From: Pseudorasbora parva | Taxonomy: Eukaryota; Chordata; Actinopteri; Cypriniformes; Gobionidae | DNA length: 64,000 nt | NCBI RefSeq assembly: GCF_024679245.1 | Contig: NC_090172.1 | Coordinates: 41,214,776-41,278,775, forward strand | Direction of reading: 5' to 3' | In this document: one piece after another, positions 1 through 19,948 of the stretch | Layout of the letters: each line of letters begins with the position of its first letter | Numbering within the stretch: position 1 is the stretch's first letter | Translations under genes and position numbers: made by a program | The notes under the pieces: generated by a model | Told to the model about the DNA's origin: nothing | The model's input: only the letters and a program-made list of their open reading frames with translations | Databases searched by the model: none

Positions 1-514
1 TGGGTACCTGCATGCCACTTAGTAATCTCTGGTCATGAGCAGGCAGACAGTGCTACAAAAAAAGAATTGTCTACAGAACCAGTAAATGCTCTATACCTTT
101 CACAGATCTGAAACCAACATTAAATACATGCACCAACAAAGAATTGCCAATTTGAATGGGATCAGTGCTTAAACAACAAATTACATTATATATATTCCAT
201 TTTAATAATTGCTGGGATCAGTCAAGTCATTTACACACAATGCCAGATAGGACACTTTAGTTTTATTTTTGAATAAGTAAACCTGGCTCTTGCCATGAAC
301 ATAGACATAGAAGCCGGAATGGTGTTAAAGGAAAACTGCCTCAGTCCCTCAGGAAAGGTTTAATTTGTGTTTGACACATGCAGTTTGACTTAAGGCCACG
401 GTAACCGTCATAGGTTGTTTTGAAAGTCATGTACTGGAAGGTCAGGTTCCTGTGTAATGTGTGGGACAACAGAGCAGCACGACCTTTATGACCCCAGAGC
501 ATCTTCATCAAAAA

Positions 515-1940
515 CAGGGTATCCGCGGGGTCTTGAAAAGTATTAAAAGGTGATAAATCAATTTTGGGAAAATTAAGACCTTTATAAAGTATTAAAAAGT
601 CTTATCACGGCTTTATAAAGTCTTAAATTTTGAAAGTATTTTGTTCAAGCTTTGTCAAAAGAGTTTGACTCCACAAATTATTTATGAATATATTTATTTT
701 CATCCCCATAAGTATTAAAAAACAATGGGGCGCTCAGTCTGAGATCGGCTCGGAGCGCGCGCGCCAGGGATGGAAATTAGCACCGGCCAAATGCGGCTGA
801 TTTTGAGTTGTGGAAGGGAAACTCGCTTTACCTACCGAGCTGTTTCACCTCTTTGTAAACTTTGTTCAATGCATGCGAGTGCTGCAGTATGTTCGCATAT
901 AACCAGTCGTTTTCACCGTCATCACTCGCGTGAAGACGCGCTGTGAGACTTGCGTGAGAAGTTTGCTTTGAAGTCTTGCGCTTAAACGGACAAACTCACA
1001 CAAGAAGTATGTCAAGATGTCCATCTTGATGAGTATCCAAGCAGACATAGTCATAGTCTGATATGCCTTAAGTGAACTGTATTGGATGCACAGTCGAGAA
1101 AGACGAGCATATCCCTGCATCAGGTCTTAAAGGTGCAGTAGCCTTTACTGCTGCCTGAGTGATGTCCTTATATTTAGTTTGACATTAAGCAATGCTCTTG
1201 ATTGAATAGCTTTTGTTAGTTTAATAAGGACTTATCTTTTATTTAAACAGTTAAATATGCAGTTATTTTACATTTGATTACTTTATTAAATTTCTGTACC
1301 TTTCTGCAGGCCAGTAGGCCTGTACATTATTATTTAATGAACACATGAGTGAGGTCGAGTTAAACATTTTAGTTTGAATTTTATTTTTCGGTTTTCGGCT
1401 TTTGTTTCTTCTTTTTTGGTTTCGGCCAAGAATTTTGATTTTTTTGTGCATCCCTAATGACAATGTTCTGCTCATATGTTGTCAACATGCTTCAAAGATG
1501 CCAGAACGAATAGTTTCATTGTTGGGACTAAAAACCATAAAACTGGAAGCCATCGTAGAGCTTGTACTATTAATTTTCACATGCAGTTACACATTGTCAG
1601 TTAAAAACAAAAAAGTGGCTGGTAAAAACAGAGTGGTAGACTTTGAAAAAAGTTAATTTCCATCCCTGGCGAGCGCTGTCTACGGGTGTCATGTATTTTG
1701 CAAAATGCGCAGTTGGGTAATGTGTTGCCCTCCATACGTTGCGAAACAGATATGCAATATAAATGATTCAAAATTGGCCTACGATAGAGACTTTAATTCT
1801 ACATTCGACTACAAATGTTTATTAAAGGTTTGTTGTCGATTACAACTTGAAGTGCGAGGAGGTCTTAATATTTTGAGACGGTCTTTAAAAAGTCTTAAAA
1901 AGGTATTGAAATTAACTTCAGGATTCCTCCATATACCCTG
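515..1940. mobile_element. Non-autonomous hAT-like element (outer)
   Basis: The ends are inverted: CAGGGTATCC at the left and ATATACCCTG at the right. Subterminal sequence on both sides is rich in the word AAGTCTTAAA. A second element (765-1668) sits inside. No transposase frame is visible. An 8-bp target duplication is not clear. The CAGGG terminus suggests hAT, but the assignment is tentative. Confidence 0.5.
765..1668. mobile_element. Non-autonomous hAT element nested in the outer one
   Basis: The terminal inverted repeats agree at 15 of the first 16 positions: CAGGGATGGAAATTAGC at the left, and the reverse complement reading CAGGGATGGAAATTAAC at the right. The flanks are GCGCGCGC (757-764) and GCGAGCGC (1669-1676), a 7/8 match in the 8-bp size expected of hAT. 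It has no credible coding frame. Confidence 0.65.
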
Positions 1941-2885
1941 AAAAATGCCATGGGTGTGAAACCAATGTAATGGTCTCAAAGACTAAGACATGTCATCGCT
2001 CTTTGATCATCTGGGAAATCAGACTTTTTGGGACATTATAAAAGGAGACTTTTTTGTTTGTCTAATTCACCTCACATGTGCCGAGGAGCTTTATAAATAT
2101 GTTAAGCCTTTAATGTGTCATTTATTGTGTATACATTTTTTACACTTGTGAGATTTTAGAAAATAGGATAACTTTAGGTTTATAGAGTGTATTTTAAAGT
2201 ATCTTTCAGCTTAAAACCTCTTTTTGAACCTTGTCAGATAGCCGGACATCCTCATGTCATGCGGGTCTCTTAAAGGGGGTTTTCCTTAAGATTTAGATTT
2301 TATGTCTTTTAAGGCCTTAGAACTCCAAAATCGTTCTCAGATCTCTGGAGTATCATCAATTTTACCCTTAGAGTGTCTTAAATCTGCCATTCAAATGTTT
2401 GGGGTCAGTAAGAATTTAATACTTTTTTATACTCAGAAGGGACACATTAAATTGATCAAAAGAGACAGTCAAGACATTTATAATATGATGTATAAAGTTT
2501 TAAAATAAATGTGGTTCTTTTGAAATGTATTCACCAAAGAATCCTGAAAAAAAAAAAATCACAAATAATACTAAGCAGCACTACACCTTTCAACATTGAT
2601 GATAATAATACATGTTTCTTTAGCACCATATATGCACATTAGAACTATCTCTGAAGGATCAGGTAAACCTACTCTTTAAAATATATAAAAATATTTTTAT
2701 ATATTTTAGTTCCAAAAAATAAGGATTTGGTGTGCATTCTTTTTTTCTTTCACTTTTAAATGGTATGTTATCTAAATGAGTGTTATCTAGCATTATTTGC
2801 AAATAATGTGTAAAGTGATAAGTAAATATTTCAATTCAATTCAAGTAAATATGTATGTTCACTGTATTCCTTCCATTTCTCTTAG

Positions 2886-11298
<8,413 letters not shown>

Positions 11299-12570
11299 CG
11301 CAGGCTGCTCAAGAGGGTTCAGACAGGCCTACATCTCAGGGACCAACCAACAGCAACATTAGACGTCTCTGAAACAGACAGAAAGGGAGAAAGAGAGAAA
11401 AACAGAACTTGAGGCAATGAATAAAGGAGAGGGATATGCTCTGCGCACTGGACGACCTGTTGTTCAAACCATAAAAAAACACTGCAATGACCCTCATCAT
11501 GCCTGCACTGCTTACTGAGCCGACCCCATAGGTGGGTCTCCATCTGTCTTCTCACTCCAGATCAAAACCCTCAGATGACACGATGCTCACAACCTCTTAA
11601 AGGATGTTCTTCTGTGAGACAGATTCAAAAGAGAGACTTTTGGAAGATGTATTCAAGTGAAAAGCTTGACTTTTGATGTATTCAAAGGAAAGAAGTTTGT
11701 CACAAAGAAGTATTTGGAATCACAGTCAATACCTTTGATCCTTGGCCAAATCCAGTGTCTGACAAGAGAATATACAAGAGAAACCTCAAAGTGCTGTAAC
11801 TCCATAAAACAGCCATGTTTTCTGGTGCTTCTTCTTTATTTCTTGAAAAAAGGGACATCTTGGAGGAAAAAAGTGCAAAAGTTGGTTCACTTTATTGTAA
11901 TGGCCATTGTTATTATATGTAATATAATATTAGGCACTGGAGTTTAGAGCTCTGTTTTTTTTAAGTGGTCGTAATTTATTGAATAGAAAATGAAATGTGT
12001 ACTTTTTTACATTTTATGAACTATCCTCCTCTAATACCCTAAATAATTATACAAAAACATTTTTTTCTCTATATGCTCATTGTTCAATCTCAAATAACAA
12101 TAGAGGTGGACATTTAATATTTGATTTTTTTTTAAAACATTGATGCACTTTTTATATTGTAGTGATACAAACTTGAATTTTGTAAATATGCAGTTTATCT
12201 TTGTAAAACAAATTTCAAATGTGTGCTTTCATAATGATTGTGGCATTATCTTTAGCAAGACATCAGCCCTAGTTTAGCTTCCATGATATGCTTCACACCT
12301 CAACAAGTAGCCTTTGTAAAAGGGTATGCTTCCTATACAGTATGTCAACCAGACTTATGATTTATTCATTTCAAATATTAAGAATATTGATCAAATTTTC
12401 CCTAACGTTAAAAGTTGTTGAGTGTTTACAGTGCTATGAAACATCCTTATCATTTGCAGATGTAGTCAGGGATCCCTATTCTTCAATGCTTTATTATATT
12501 TAAATATAAATAGATATGTCCATGATATTAAAAATAAATATCGAAATAAAGAATTTGGAAAAAGGATGTG
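11299..12570 (+). other. Integrin 3' untranslated region
   Basis: Follows the integrin stop codon without a coding signal. AT-rich sequence ends near AATAAA at 12545-12550, with another candidate near 11420. Taking the distal signal gives a 3' UTR of about 1.27 kb. Extent is inferred from the signals only. Confidence 0.55.
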
Positions 12571-13026
12571 TTGAAATCCAGTGGATTTATTTCAAAATGT
12601 GTTTCTATTTGAAAAAAACAACACATAAACATTGTGAGTGTCAAAGTATACAGTAATGGATATGGATTTATAAAGGAGCAGTGAAATGCTTGTTAAATTA
12701 ATTTATTTTTCATTAGTTACACACATTTAAAAACACATTCCTAATATATCAAACAAACTTCACCTATTTATAGATTACAGAATGATATAATATTTTGTAA
12801 AGAAATACATTTTGTGCATGTTACAATCAGATGTTAAATAATGTGATATATCCAACATGACCACATGAGAAAACGAGTGTGCAATGTCATATAATGTATA
12901 TTGTACGCAGATTTTGCGTGCATGATAAACACTTATATATTCTCAAACACTGCACACACATTTCATGTGATCAGGTTCGATATCAAGAGAGAAGGACAAG
13001 AAGCAGGTGATTTTGGTTTCAGAATG
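12571..13026 (-). other. Intelectin 1 3' UTR and tail-to-tail spacer
   Basis: Sequence beyond the intelectin 1 stop (TGA, 13027-13029). Inverse poly(A) signals (TTTATT on the + strand) lie near 12585 and 12702. The integrin and intelectin genes therefore converge, with their ends a few hundred bases apart. Confidence 0.45.
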
Positions 13027-13087
13027 TCAGCGATAAAAAATAAGTACAGCTGCTTCGGTTATTTCTCTGGAAGCACTGTTGCCTGTA
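13027..13087 (-). pseudogene. itln: Severed 3' end of the intelectin 1 last exon
   Basis: The - strand encodes the conserved intelectin C-terminus, read as [14 protein letters not shown] plus a TGA stop at 13027-13029. It stops abruptly at TA 13086-13087, where CACTCTAAA begins. The other half of the exon resumes at 22578, also next to a TA. Joining the halves with one TA keeps the codon phase exactly (a Thr codon spans the junction). This is therefore the displaced end of the gene at 22578-24339, not an independent gene. Confidence 0.9.
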
Positions 13088-13212
13088 CACTCTAAACAAA
13101 AATGGTGCTATATAGCACTAAAAATGGTTCTTTGGCTCGTAATCATAGGGGAACCTTTTTCAGTGCTATATAGCACCTATCTTTAAAGGTGCTATATAGC
13201 ACCTTTGTCAAA

Positions 13213-13385
13213 TGGTGCTATATAGAACCATAAGGGGTGCCATATAGCACCAGGAGTGGTTCTTTGGTTCGTAATCAGAAGAACCTTTTTTGGTGCTATA
13301 TAGAACCATAAGGGGTGCCATATAGCACCAGGAGTGGTTCTTTGGTTCGTAATCAGAAGAACCTTTTTTGGTGCTATATAGCACC
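13213..13385. repeat. 79-bp tandem units with GGTGCTATATAG motif
   Basis: Units starting GGTGCTATATAG begin at 13213, 13292 and 13370, a period of 78-79 bp. The first two are nearly identical and contain GGGGTGCCATATAGCACC and TTCGTAATCAGAAGAACC. Part of the left arm of the 9.5 kb insertion. Confidence 0.85.
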
Positions 13386-14140
13386 TATTCATCAAGTAGC
13401 TTTCTAGCACATTTGTCAAATTAGAGGTGCAATATATATATATTTTTTTTATATATATTGTTTTTTTTTTAGATAGTAGGGTCCATTATCATGTCAGACA
13501 CGCTTCTGATGTCAATAAGCTTCTTAATTACAACTTTTACTTAAAAGGTAAATGATAATTCTTACCAAATTGTGGTTTTAAAGATTTAAAATACTGTATT
13601 AAATGCTTTCTGAGAAACAAAATAAATTACACTTTCAAAACCATTTAATTGATTAATCTTAGTAGCAAATAAAATCAGTGCTGACAAGTCAGGGACTATA
13701 TATAAACATTACAATATACCTTGTACACACATATAAAAAATGCAACACACTTGAAATATGTACATTTTTGAAAAAGAGACCTGTTGTGTTTTTTACAAAA
13801 AAAATTTATTTGGAAAATTTTGAGTTTGTAACAGATTAATGAGTGAGTGGAATTGCTCAAAAACTTTAATACAATCACATGCAAACTGAAAAAAATAAAT
13901 ACATAACTGGAACACTGGCAGAAAGCGAGAGAAAACATAGAACCCTAGAGTCTACTCAAAGACAGTAGTTGTAAACCCTTCTACAGGTATTATAGACCTC
14001 TTATGATTACTTTTCACCATTTGAATTCATTCTACATACAGATGTATGATACATACACTCATGCATTCATATTAACTAATTTATAATAGCTTATTATATA
14101 CAAGAAAACTGCTTATACAACCATTTGCAATCAGAGTTAA

Positions 14141-14436
14141 AGGGTTAGTTCACCGAAAAATGAAAATTCTGTCATTAATTACTTACCCTAATGTTGTTCG
14201 TTTCCCAGTCTTCACCTGTCCAATTTTGGTGAGCTTGTGCAAATTTTACCCTCTTTTTCCTATTTGTAGTGGAAATGGGTGGTACCCGGTGGGGTCTTCT
14301 GCTGTTGTAGCCCATCCGCCTCAAGGTTGTGCGTGTTGTGGCTTCACAAATGCTTTGCGGCATACCTCATTTGTAACGAGTGGCTATTTCAGTCAAAGTT
14401 CTATCAGCTTGAATCAATTTTGGGTGAACTAACCCT
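14141..14436. mobile_element. TTAA-flanked MITE, TTAGTTCACC family
   Basis: Inverted ends AGGGTTAGTTCACC and GGTGAACTAACCCT. TTAA flanks both sides (14137-14140, 14437-14440). 296 bp long, non-coding, nested inside the 9.5 kb insertion. Confidence 0.8.
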
Positions 14437-14559
14437 TTAAGCTTTCAAGCCATTTGCAAGTCCTTCAGGATTTTAAAAACAATACATAAACTGGAACTGA
14501 AACTGGAAAAAAGAGAGAATATATCACTTAAATCTGGTCACAGATTGAACTGTACACAT

Positions 14560-15131
14560 CTTTTATGGTGACAGGAAGTCCGGCTCCATCCTTTTATTTT
14601 AAAACGACAGTCCAAAAAGGTCAATGTATTTTTGAGTCCTGTAGAATACTGGACTCCAAACACAACACACACACAAGAGTAGGCCCCAGTGCCATTGAGA
14701 TGTCCTCACTCTCCTCAGTGATTCCCTGGCCATCCAAAGTGAGTAAAAATGTGGTCATACTGCAGGGGATGACCCTCCCTGCAGCCTTTAAGCACCATCT
14801 TAGGTGTTGGGATGTCAGAAGGGCTGGTCTGAGCATGGCCCTGGAGGAGAGGAAATAATAGCATTAACCATCTTCTCGTATTTATTTCTATATTGAATGT
14901 AATTGTCTCTTCAATTTAATAAGATAGTTTGAAGAGACCAACAAACAAAAAAAAATAATGTTTGAATTAAAATAATTTGCATAATAAAATGCGAGTGTAA
15001 GTAATAGGGTAGTGCTTTGATTAGATTGTGCTTTACACACTAGTAAACTGTTCAAGGCTCACCTCAACTTCAAACAGCAACCTCGGGTCATCCTTCAACA
15101 GTGCAGGCATAAGCAAAACAGTTGGTTCCAA
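14560..15131 (-). pseudogene. Exon-like remnants (3' part) of an unidentified gene
   Basis: Two exon-like blocks. 15063-15131 (69 nt) lies between CTACAG and GTGAGC and reads in phase as LEPTVLLMPALLKDDPRLLF plus EVE. The next starts at 14840 after a CTCCTCCAG acceptor with TSPSDIPTPKMVLKG, then needs two frame changes through DGQGITEESEDISMALG and a hydrophobic stretch. It resembles the C-terminal part of a multi-copy teleost protein whose name I do not know. Frameshifts make it a pseudogene. The function is unknown. Confidence 0.45.
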
Positions 15132-15391
15132 CTGTAGGCCTTTAAACAAAATAACATCATTAGATTAACATAACATGGGGGATGCTTTTAGCCAATACTT
15201 TTTTTGTTTGTTTTAACCTTCATTACTGTTTAATGCCCAAGGTATATTTAGTTTTTTATATGTACGCTTAGTCGAACGCACATCCATTCAAAGTATACTT
15301 AATTTGACTAGTACAAATACACAGGCATTCATCACATGCACATTGGGACAAGTTGCAATACCCCTCTTTGCCTACAGGGGTCCATAGGGAA

Positions 15392-15758
15392 CAAAGGAGG
15401 ACAGACATGGGAGGTAAGTGAAACAAGTCTTTTTTGCAACGATAGGAGAACAAATCGGGAATGCAAAACAAGCATGGATGAATGTCAGGTGATACAGTGT
15501 TCTCTGTGCAGGTGGTGTGCGATGTAGATGACTGGTTAGTAGGAGAACCAAGCAGACAACACAAGAAAAAGAAGACAGATGACAGGTCAGGAACAAAAGG
15601 TAGGTTTCTCAGGTGAGTATAAAAGTATATAATATAATTTTGCACTCTAGTGCAAAACCAGGCCTGGTCTGTGATGCTTCTCTTTGTCGAAACCAGAGAA
15701 TATGGTGGCGTGGAGAGAGCGCAAGTAGGGTATGCTAATGAGTGATAACGATGGTGAT
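15392..15758. repeat. Left copy of a ~360-bp direct repeat
   Basis: Matches 17249-17608 in order and orientation with clear divergence. Shared words include AAGTGAAACAA, CAGGTGGTGTGCGATGTA, GGAAAAAGAAGACGGATGACA-like text, CACTCTAGTGCAAAACCAGG-like text and GCTAATGAGTGATAA. The pair brackets the 27-bp minisatellite and could be LTRs of a small non-autonomous retroelement. Confidence 0.6.
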
Positions 15759-15904
15759 AATGAGGAGTGGGTGTAGATGTGGAACAAGAGGAATGCTGGG
15801 GTTGTTTGAGGGCGTCTGCATCCTGGGCTCATTATGGTTCATCAAAGCAGGTTGTCTCCAGGATGGTACAGGGAGCCGGTTGATTTGGAGACCAGGGCGC
15901 AGTT

Positions 15905-16870
15905 GGCAGTTCTGGAAGCCATGGCGGTGCAGGCGGTTCTGGAAGCCATGGCAGTGCAGGCGGTTCTGGAAGCCATGGCGGTGCAGGTGGTTCAGGAAGC
16001 CATGGCAGTGCAGGGGGTTCTGGAAGATCATGGCGGTTCTGGAAGCCATGGCAGTGCAGGCGGTTCTGGAAGCCATGGCGGTGCAGGTGGTTCAGGAAGC
16101 CATGGCAGTGCAGGGGGTTCTGGAAGATCATGGCGGTTCTGGAAGCCATGGCAGTGCAGGCGGTTCTGGAAGCCATGGCGGTGCAGGTGGTTCAGGAAGC
16201 CATGGCAGTGCAGAGGGTTCTGGAAGATCATGGCGGTGCGATGCAGGTGGTTCAGGAAGCCATGGCAGTGCAGGGGGTTCTGGAAGATCATGGCGGTGCG
16301 ATGCAGGTGGTTCAGGAAGCCATGGCAGTGCAGGCAGTTCTGGAAGCCATGGCGGTGCAGGTGGTTCAGGAAGCCATGGCAGTGCAGAGGGTTCTGGAAG
16401 ATCATGGTGGTGCGATGCAGGTGGTTCAGGAAGCCATGGCAGTGCAGGCAGTTCTGGAAGCCATGGCAGTGCAGGCGGTTCTGGAAGCCATGGCAGTGCA
16501 GGCGGTTCTGGAAGTCATGGTGGTGCAGGTGGTTCAGGAAGCCATGGCAGTGCAGGTGGTTCAGGAAGATCATGGCGGTGCAGGTGGTTCAGGAAGCCAT
16601 GGAAGTGCAGGCGGTTCTGGAAGCCATGGCAGTGCAGGCGGTTCTGGAAGCCATGGCGGTGCAGGTGGTTCTGGAAGCCATGGCGGTGCAGGTGGTTCAG
16701 GAAGCCATGGCAGTGCAAGGGGTTCTGGAAGATCATGGTGGTTCAGGCGGTTCTGGAAGCCATGGCAGTGCAGGGGGTTCTGGAAGATCATGGCGGGGCA
16801 GGCGGTTCAGGAAGCCATGACGGTGAATGCGGTTCTGGAAGCCATGAAGGTGCAGGTAGTTCGGGATGTC
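15905..16870. repeat. 27-bp minisatellite
   Basis: About 35 tandem copies of a 27-bp unit (GGAAGCCATGGCAGTGCAGG plus CGGTTCT), with variants containing GGAAGATCATGGCGG and a GATGCA insertion. Because 27 is divisible by 3 and stops are rare, long open frames run across on both strands, for example 15742-16935 on + reading GSHGSAGGS repeats. There is no start context, splice or homology support for a protein. Confidence 0.9.
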
Positions 16871-17248
16871 AAGGCAGTGCAGGGATTGGAGCCGATGTGT
16901 GTGTGGCCAAGACACATATGCTAGCTGCATTATAGGCACAGAAATGTACTCTGGGATAAGAGTAAACTCACTAACTAGAGTGGGCTCATGGACTAGAGCC
17001 TCTGGACAAGGAAGGTAGTTGCTACTGGATCCTAGAAAAGGAAGTGAATTGAAATCATTGGCCATTTTAGGACACAAGTTCAGACGAGAAGTAATTTTAA
17101 GAAGGGAGTTCTGACAAGGCACCCATCTTAGGATGAGACTCTGGGGCTGGCTGTAAAGCATACTGGGGAACAACGCTCTCCAGTGAATTTTCAGCTCATG
17201 TTTTCTTTTTGTGGTTTGGTCTTCTGTCATGCACAAGCAAGAGGCCAG

Positions 17249-17608
17249 ACAAGGGGGATAAGTGAAACAACAAGTCTTTATTGTAAAGATAGGATAACAA
17301 AGTGGCAATGCAACAATGATGCTGGTTTACTGAAGACTTAGCTGGTGGTGATACGTGGTTCTCTGTGCAGGTGGTGTGCGATGTAAATGACTAGTGATAA
17401 GAAGATCCAAATAGACAACGCAGGAAAAAGAAGACGGATGACAGATCAGGAACAACAGGTAGGTTTATCAGGTGAGTATAATAGGTAAGCACTCCAGTGC
17501 AAAACCAGGTAGGGTCTGTTGTGTGTCCTTTTTGAAGAGACCAGACCAAGTGGTAAAGTGAAGAGAGCTGACGTTTGGTGCGCTAATGAGTGATAATGAT
17601 GGTGATAG
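17249..17608. repeat. Right copy of the ~360-bp direct repeat
   Basis: Diverged partner of 15392-15758. It begins with GCCAGACAAGGGGGATAAG and ends near ATGATGGTGATAG. After it comes unrelated sequence with CAGCGGAGGGGGTCC and other unplaced repeat text up to about 17860. Confidence 0.6.
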
Positions 17609-17877
17609 CTTGCAAGTGCAACCACTGAACCCAGTGAAGAATGAGGGATAGTGAATTTAGGCCTAGTCCACACGCTCACTGGCATTTTTATAAACGGAGT
17701 GTAACGCCACACCAGCGGAGGGGGTCCTTGCCTGAGTATTGACTGTGTACCGCTCCCTTTGCATCTACTTGCACTTCCCTTTTGAACTGGCCTGACAAGC
17801 CAAACCCACATCAAGATGTTGACTCAGACTCACCGTTGACAGGGCTCAATCCAAGGGGCGTGATAAACGGTTGTCTT

Positions 17878-18144
17878 TCAAATTCCCTCTGCACGCAATA
17901 AGATAGTGCTACAACCAACCAGAGCAACGTGAAGTGGAACTAGTTGATTAAACATTCGCCGTATCCGGTCGGTAAAACTCTGAACACATCTTCCCTTTCT
18001 AAAGGATGATTTCAGTGCCGTTCTTTGTTCTTTTCTCAAAGAAAAGCTTAACTCCAAATCTTCCAGAGCCGTGGCCAAAGCCGATTTGAAAGACCGCCGT
18101 TCGCCAGCTTCTTTGTTTACAAGTTGCATGCGGAACCTACACAA
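17878..18144 (-). pseudogene. RecQ-like helicase fragment
   Basis: The - strand reads ALATALEDLELSFSLRKEQR followed by TALKSSF, then a scrambled stretch and NQLVPLHVALVGCS. This matches the layout at the start of RecQ-like helicases found in many copies in fish genomes. The Walker A region expected between these blocks is not recognisable, so it is a broken fragment. It lies inside the 9.5 kb insertion. Recognition is from motif memory only. Confidence 0.5.
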
Positions 18145-19615
18145 GACCGCACATCTGCTGGAGTGCCGTCAATATGTTAAGCCCGCCCACCAACTTTAAA
18201 CACAATGTGATTGGCCTGACCAGAGTTTATTTTTTCCAGTTCACAATTTTATGAGTTAATAGACCACACTCGCTGCAAATTAGATTTGCTGCTGCAAGGG
18301 TGCGTCTAGACTTCAAGGCTACTGTGAAACAGCATTTAGGAAGAAACTGTGTGTTTGCACATTGCGATTGCCAGTTCATCTGGCATTGCCAGTTCATCTG
18401 CCTTAACTGTCTGTACCCATTTAAAATGATAGGCAACCACTGCATTTTAATCACAATCCCAACAAAGATGTTAAAATAAGATTGTATAATTTTTCTCTTT
18501 TGAAGCAAAAACAGAATGTTCAGACTTTAGCTTTGAGAAATGATGCTACATAAAACTTCATAACAGGCCCAGAAAAGAAACTGCATGTTAATTTTCAAGT
18601 CAATCCGGGGTGCATTTCCCCATCATTAGCCAACTATGGTCGCAAGTTCCGTTGTTACTGACATAGTTCAACGATTTGGTGTTTCCCGACACCATTGTTC
18701 CAATGAACGTTCGCAAACTGCATCGTAAACTTGTGTGGTTGGAACGACAGCTCTAGACCTTTGGTTAGAAGCATAGTTTCTTGTTTGCATGACGTGGACT
18801 TAAAAGGATACTTTACCGCTTTTTTCACATTAAACTATGTTATTCCCTTAACTAAGACGAGTTGACGCATACCTCTCTCGTCGGAGTGCGTGCACTTAAT
18901 CTCTCTGACGCGCGCTGACGATCTGATAGCATTTAGCTTAGCCCACTAAGCCCAGTTCATTCACTATGGTACCAAACAGAGATCAAGTTAGAAGCCTCCA
19001 AACACCTCCACGGTTTCCCTATTTAAATACAGTTACACAAATAGTTGAACGATCAAGTATAGTGACACAAAATAAAATGTGGTGCTTTTCTAAGCCGATT
19101 AAAAAGGAGAACTATAATGTATGGCGGAATAGCACTTAGTACTCAGCGCAGTAAAAAGTCCCAGGTCAAACATCCTACCTCACATCTCCCCCTCCCCCCA
19201 TTGCCAGAAATGAGAGGGGGAGGGGGTGATGTGAGGGACAATGTTTCAGCCGGGACTTTTTTCGAATACATACAAATGTCCTTTATGTATATGTATAAGG
19301 CCATATTAAATGACCTTTTTTGAAGAGTGCGCATGTGCGGACGCGCTCTAGGACGTAAGAAAGAGCCTTTGATTGAATCAGGAAATGAAGCAAAATAACT
19401 GAGAAAAATAAGAATTAGGCCTCAGGTGCCATGTCCATAATTTATAGCAAAAGATCTAGCATGAATTCTATCTCAAAATAATTAATTAAAAGCAGTTATT
19501 ACTCCACCACCTGCGTTACTTTGTTATACGGGAAATGCACTCCAGACCAACAGAACTGTAGGTAGACCCAATTTCTTGTTTTGTTGAATTATAGCACCAC
19601 CCTAATTACCTTTTT
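18145..19615. other. Repeat-like non-coding sequence
   Basis: Holds what look like MITE pieces (GGGGTGCATTTCCCCATCAT near 18609 and AAAAGGATACTTTACCGC near 18802). A CCCCTCCCCC/GGGGGAGGGGG inverted pair sits near 19190-19225. No gene is supported. Confidence 0.4.
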
Positions 19616-19948
19616 TTAGCCTGCCATCTTCACAGTCGCCAATCTTTCGGCTGAACTTGTCCTTAAGGGGACTCCGTGAAACTTGAAGGCCTCTGTTCCA
19701 TTGCAGAGAGCTGTGTAAGAATTTGTTGGCTAAAGTAAAAAAAAAGACATATTAAAAAATAGTCATACATAAGGAGGCAATCAACACACTACTGTACTTA
19801 CCATTTTCACCAGTCTGAAACGAGTCTCCTCTGTGCTATGGTTGGACACAAAATTTTTCCACACCATCCTTTCTTTGAGGAGCTCTATGTTTGGTTGAAG
19901 CTTCTCTAGATGTCCCCTAATACTTTGTTCATCTTCTCCTGCATCAAC
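19616..19948 (-). pseudogene. Exon-like remnants (5' part) of an unidentified gene
   Basis: Two exon-like blocks in matching phase. 19802-19948 (49 codons) lies between a CCCTATAG acceptor and a strong GTAAGT donor and reads AGEDEQSIRGHLEKLQPNIE, then LLKERMVW and TEETRFRLVKM. 19616-19729 follows an ACTTTAG acceptor and reads TALCNGTEAFKFHGVPL to a TAA stop at 19616-19618. Probably the same decayed gene as 14560-15131, with the minisatellite and RecQ fragment lying between the parts. The family is unknown to me. Confidence 0.4.

Larger units (their letters stand above)
1..2885. other. Integrin upstream intron, partial
   Basis: No exon with plausible splice sites and integrin-like coding was found before 2886, so this stretch is read as the 3' part of a large integrin intron. 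It holds the nested hAT-like pair at 515-1940. The rest is AT-rich sequence without recognisable features. Confidence 0.5.

Noticed and set aside
15742..16935. 397-residue glycine/serine-rich open frame
   Set aside because: It is the 27-bp minisatellite read through; several frames on both strands are equally open, and no start context or homology supports a protein.
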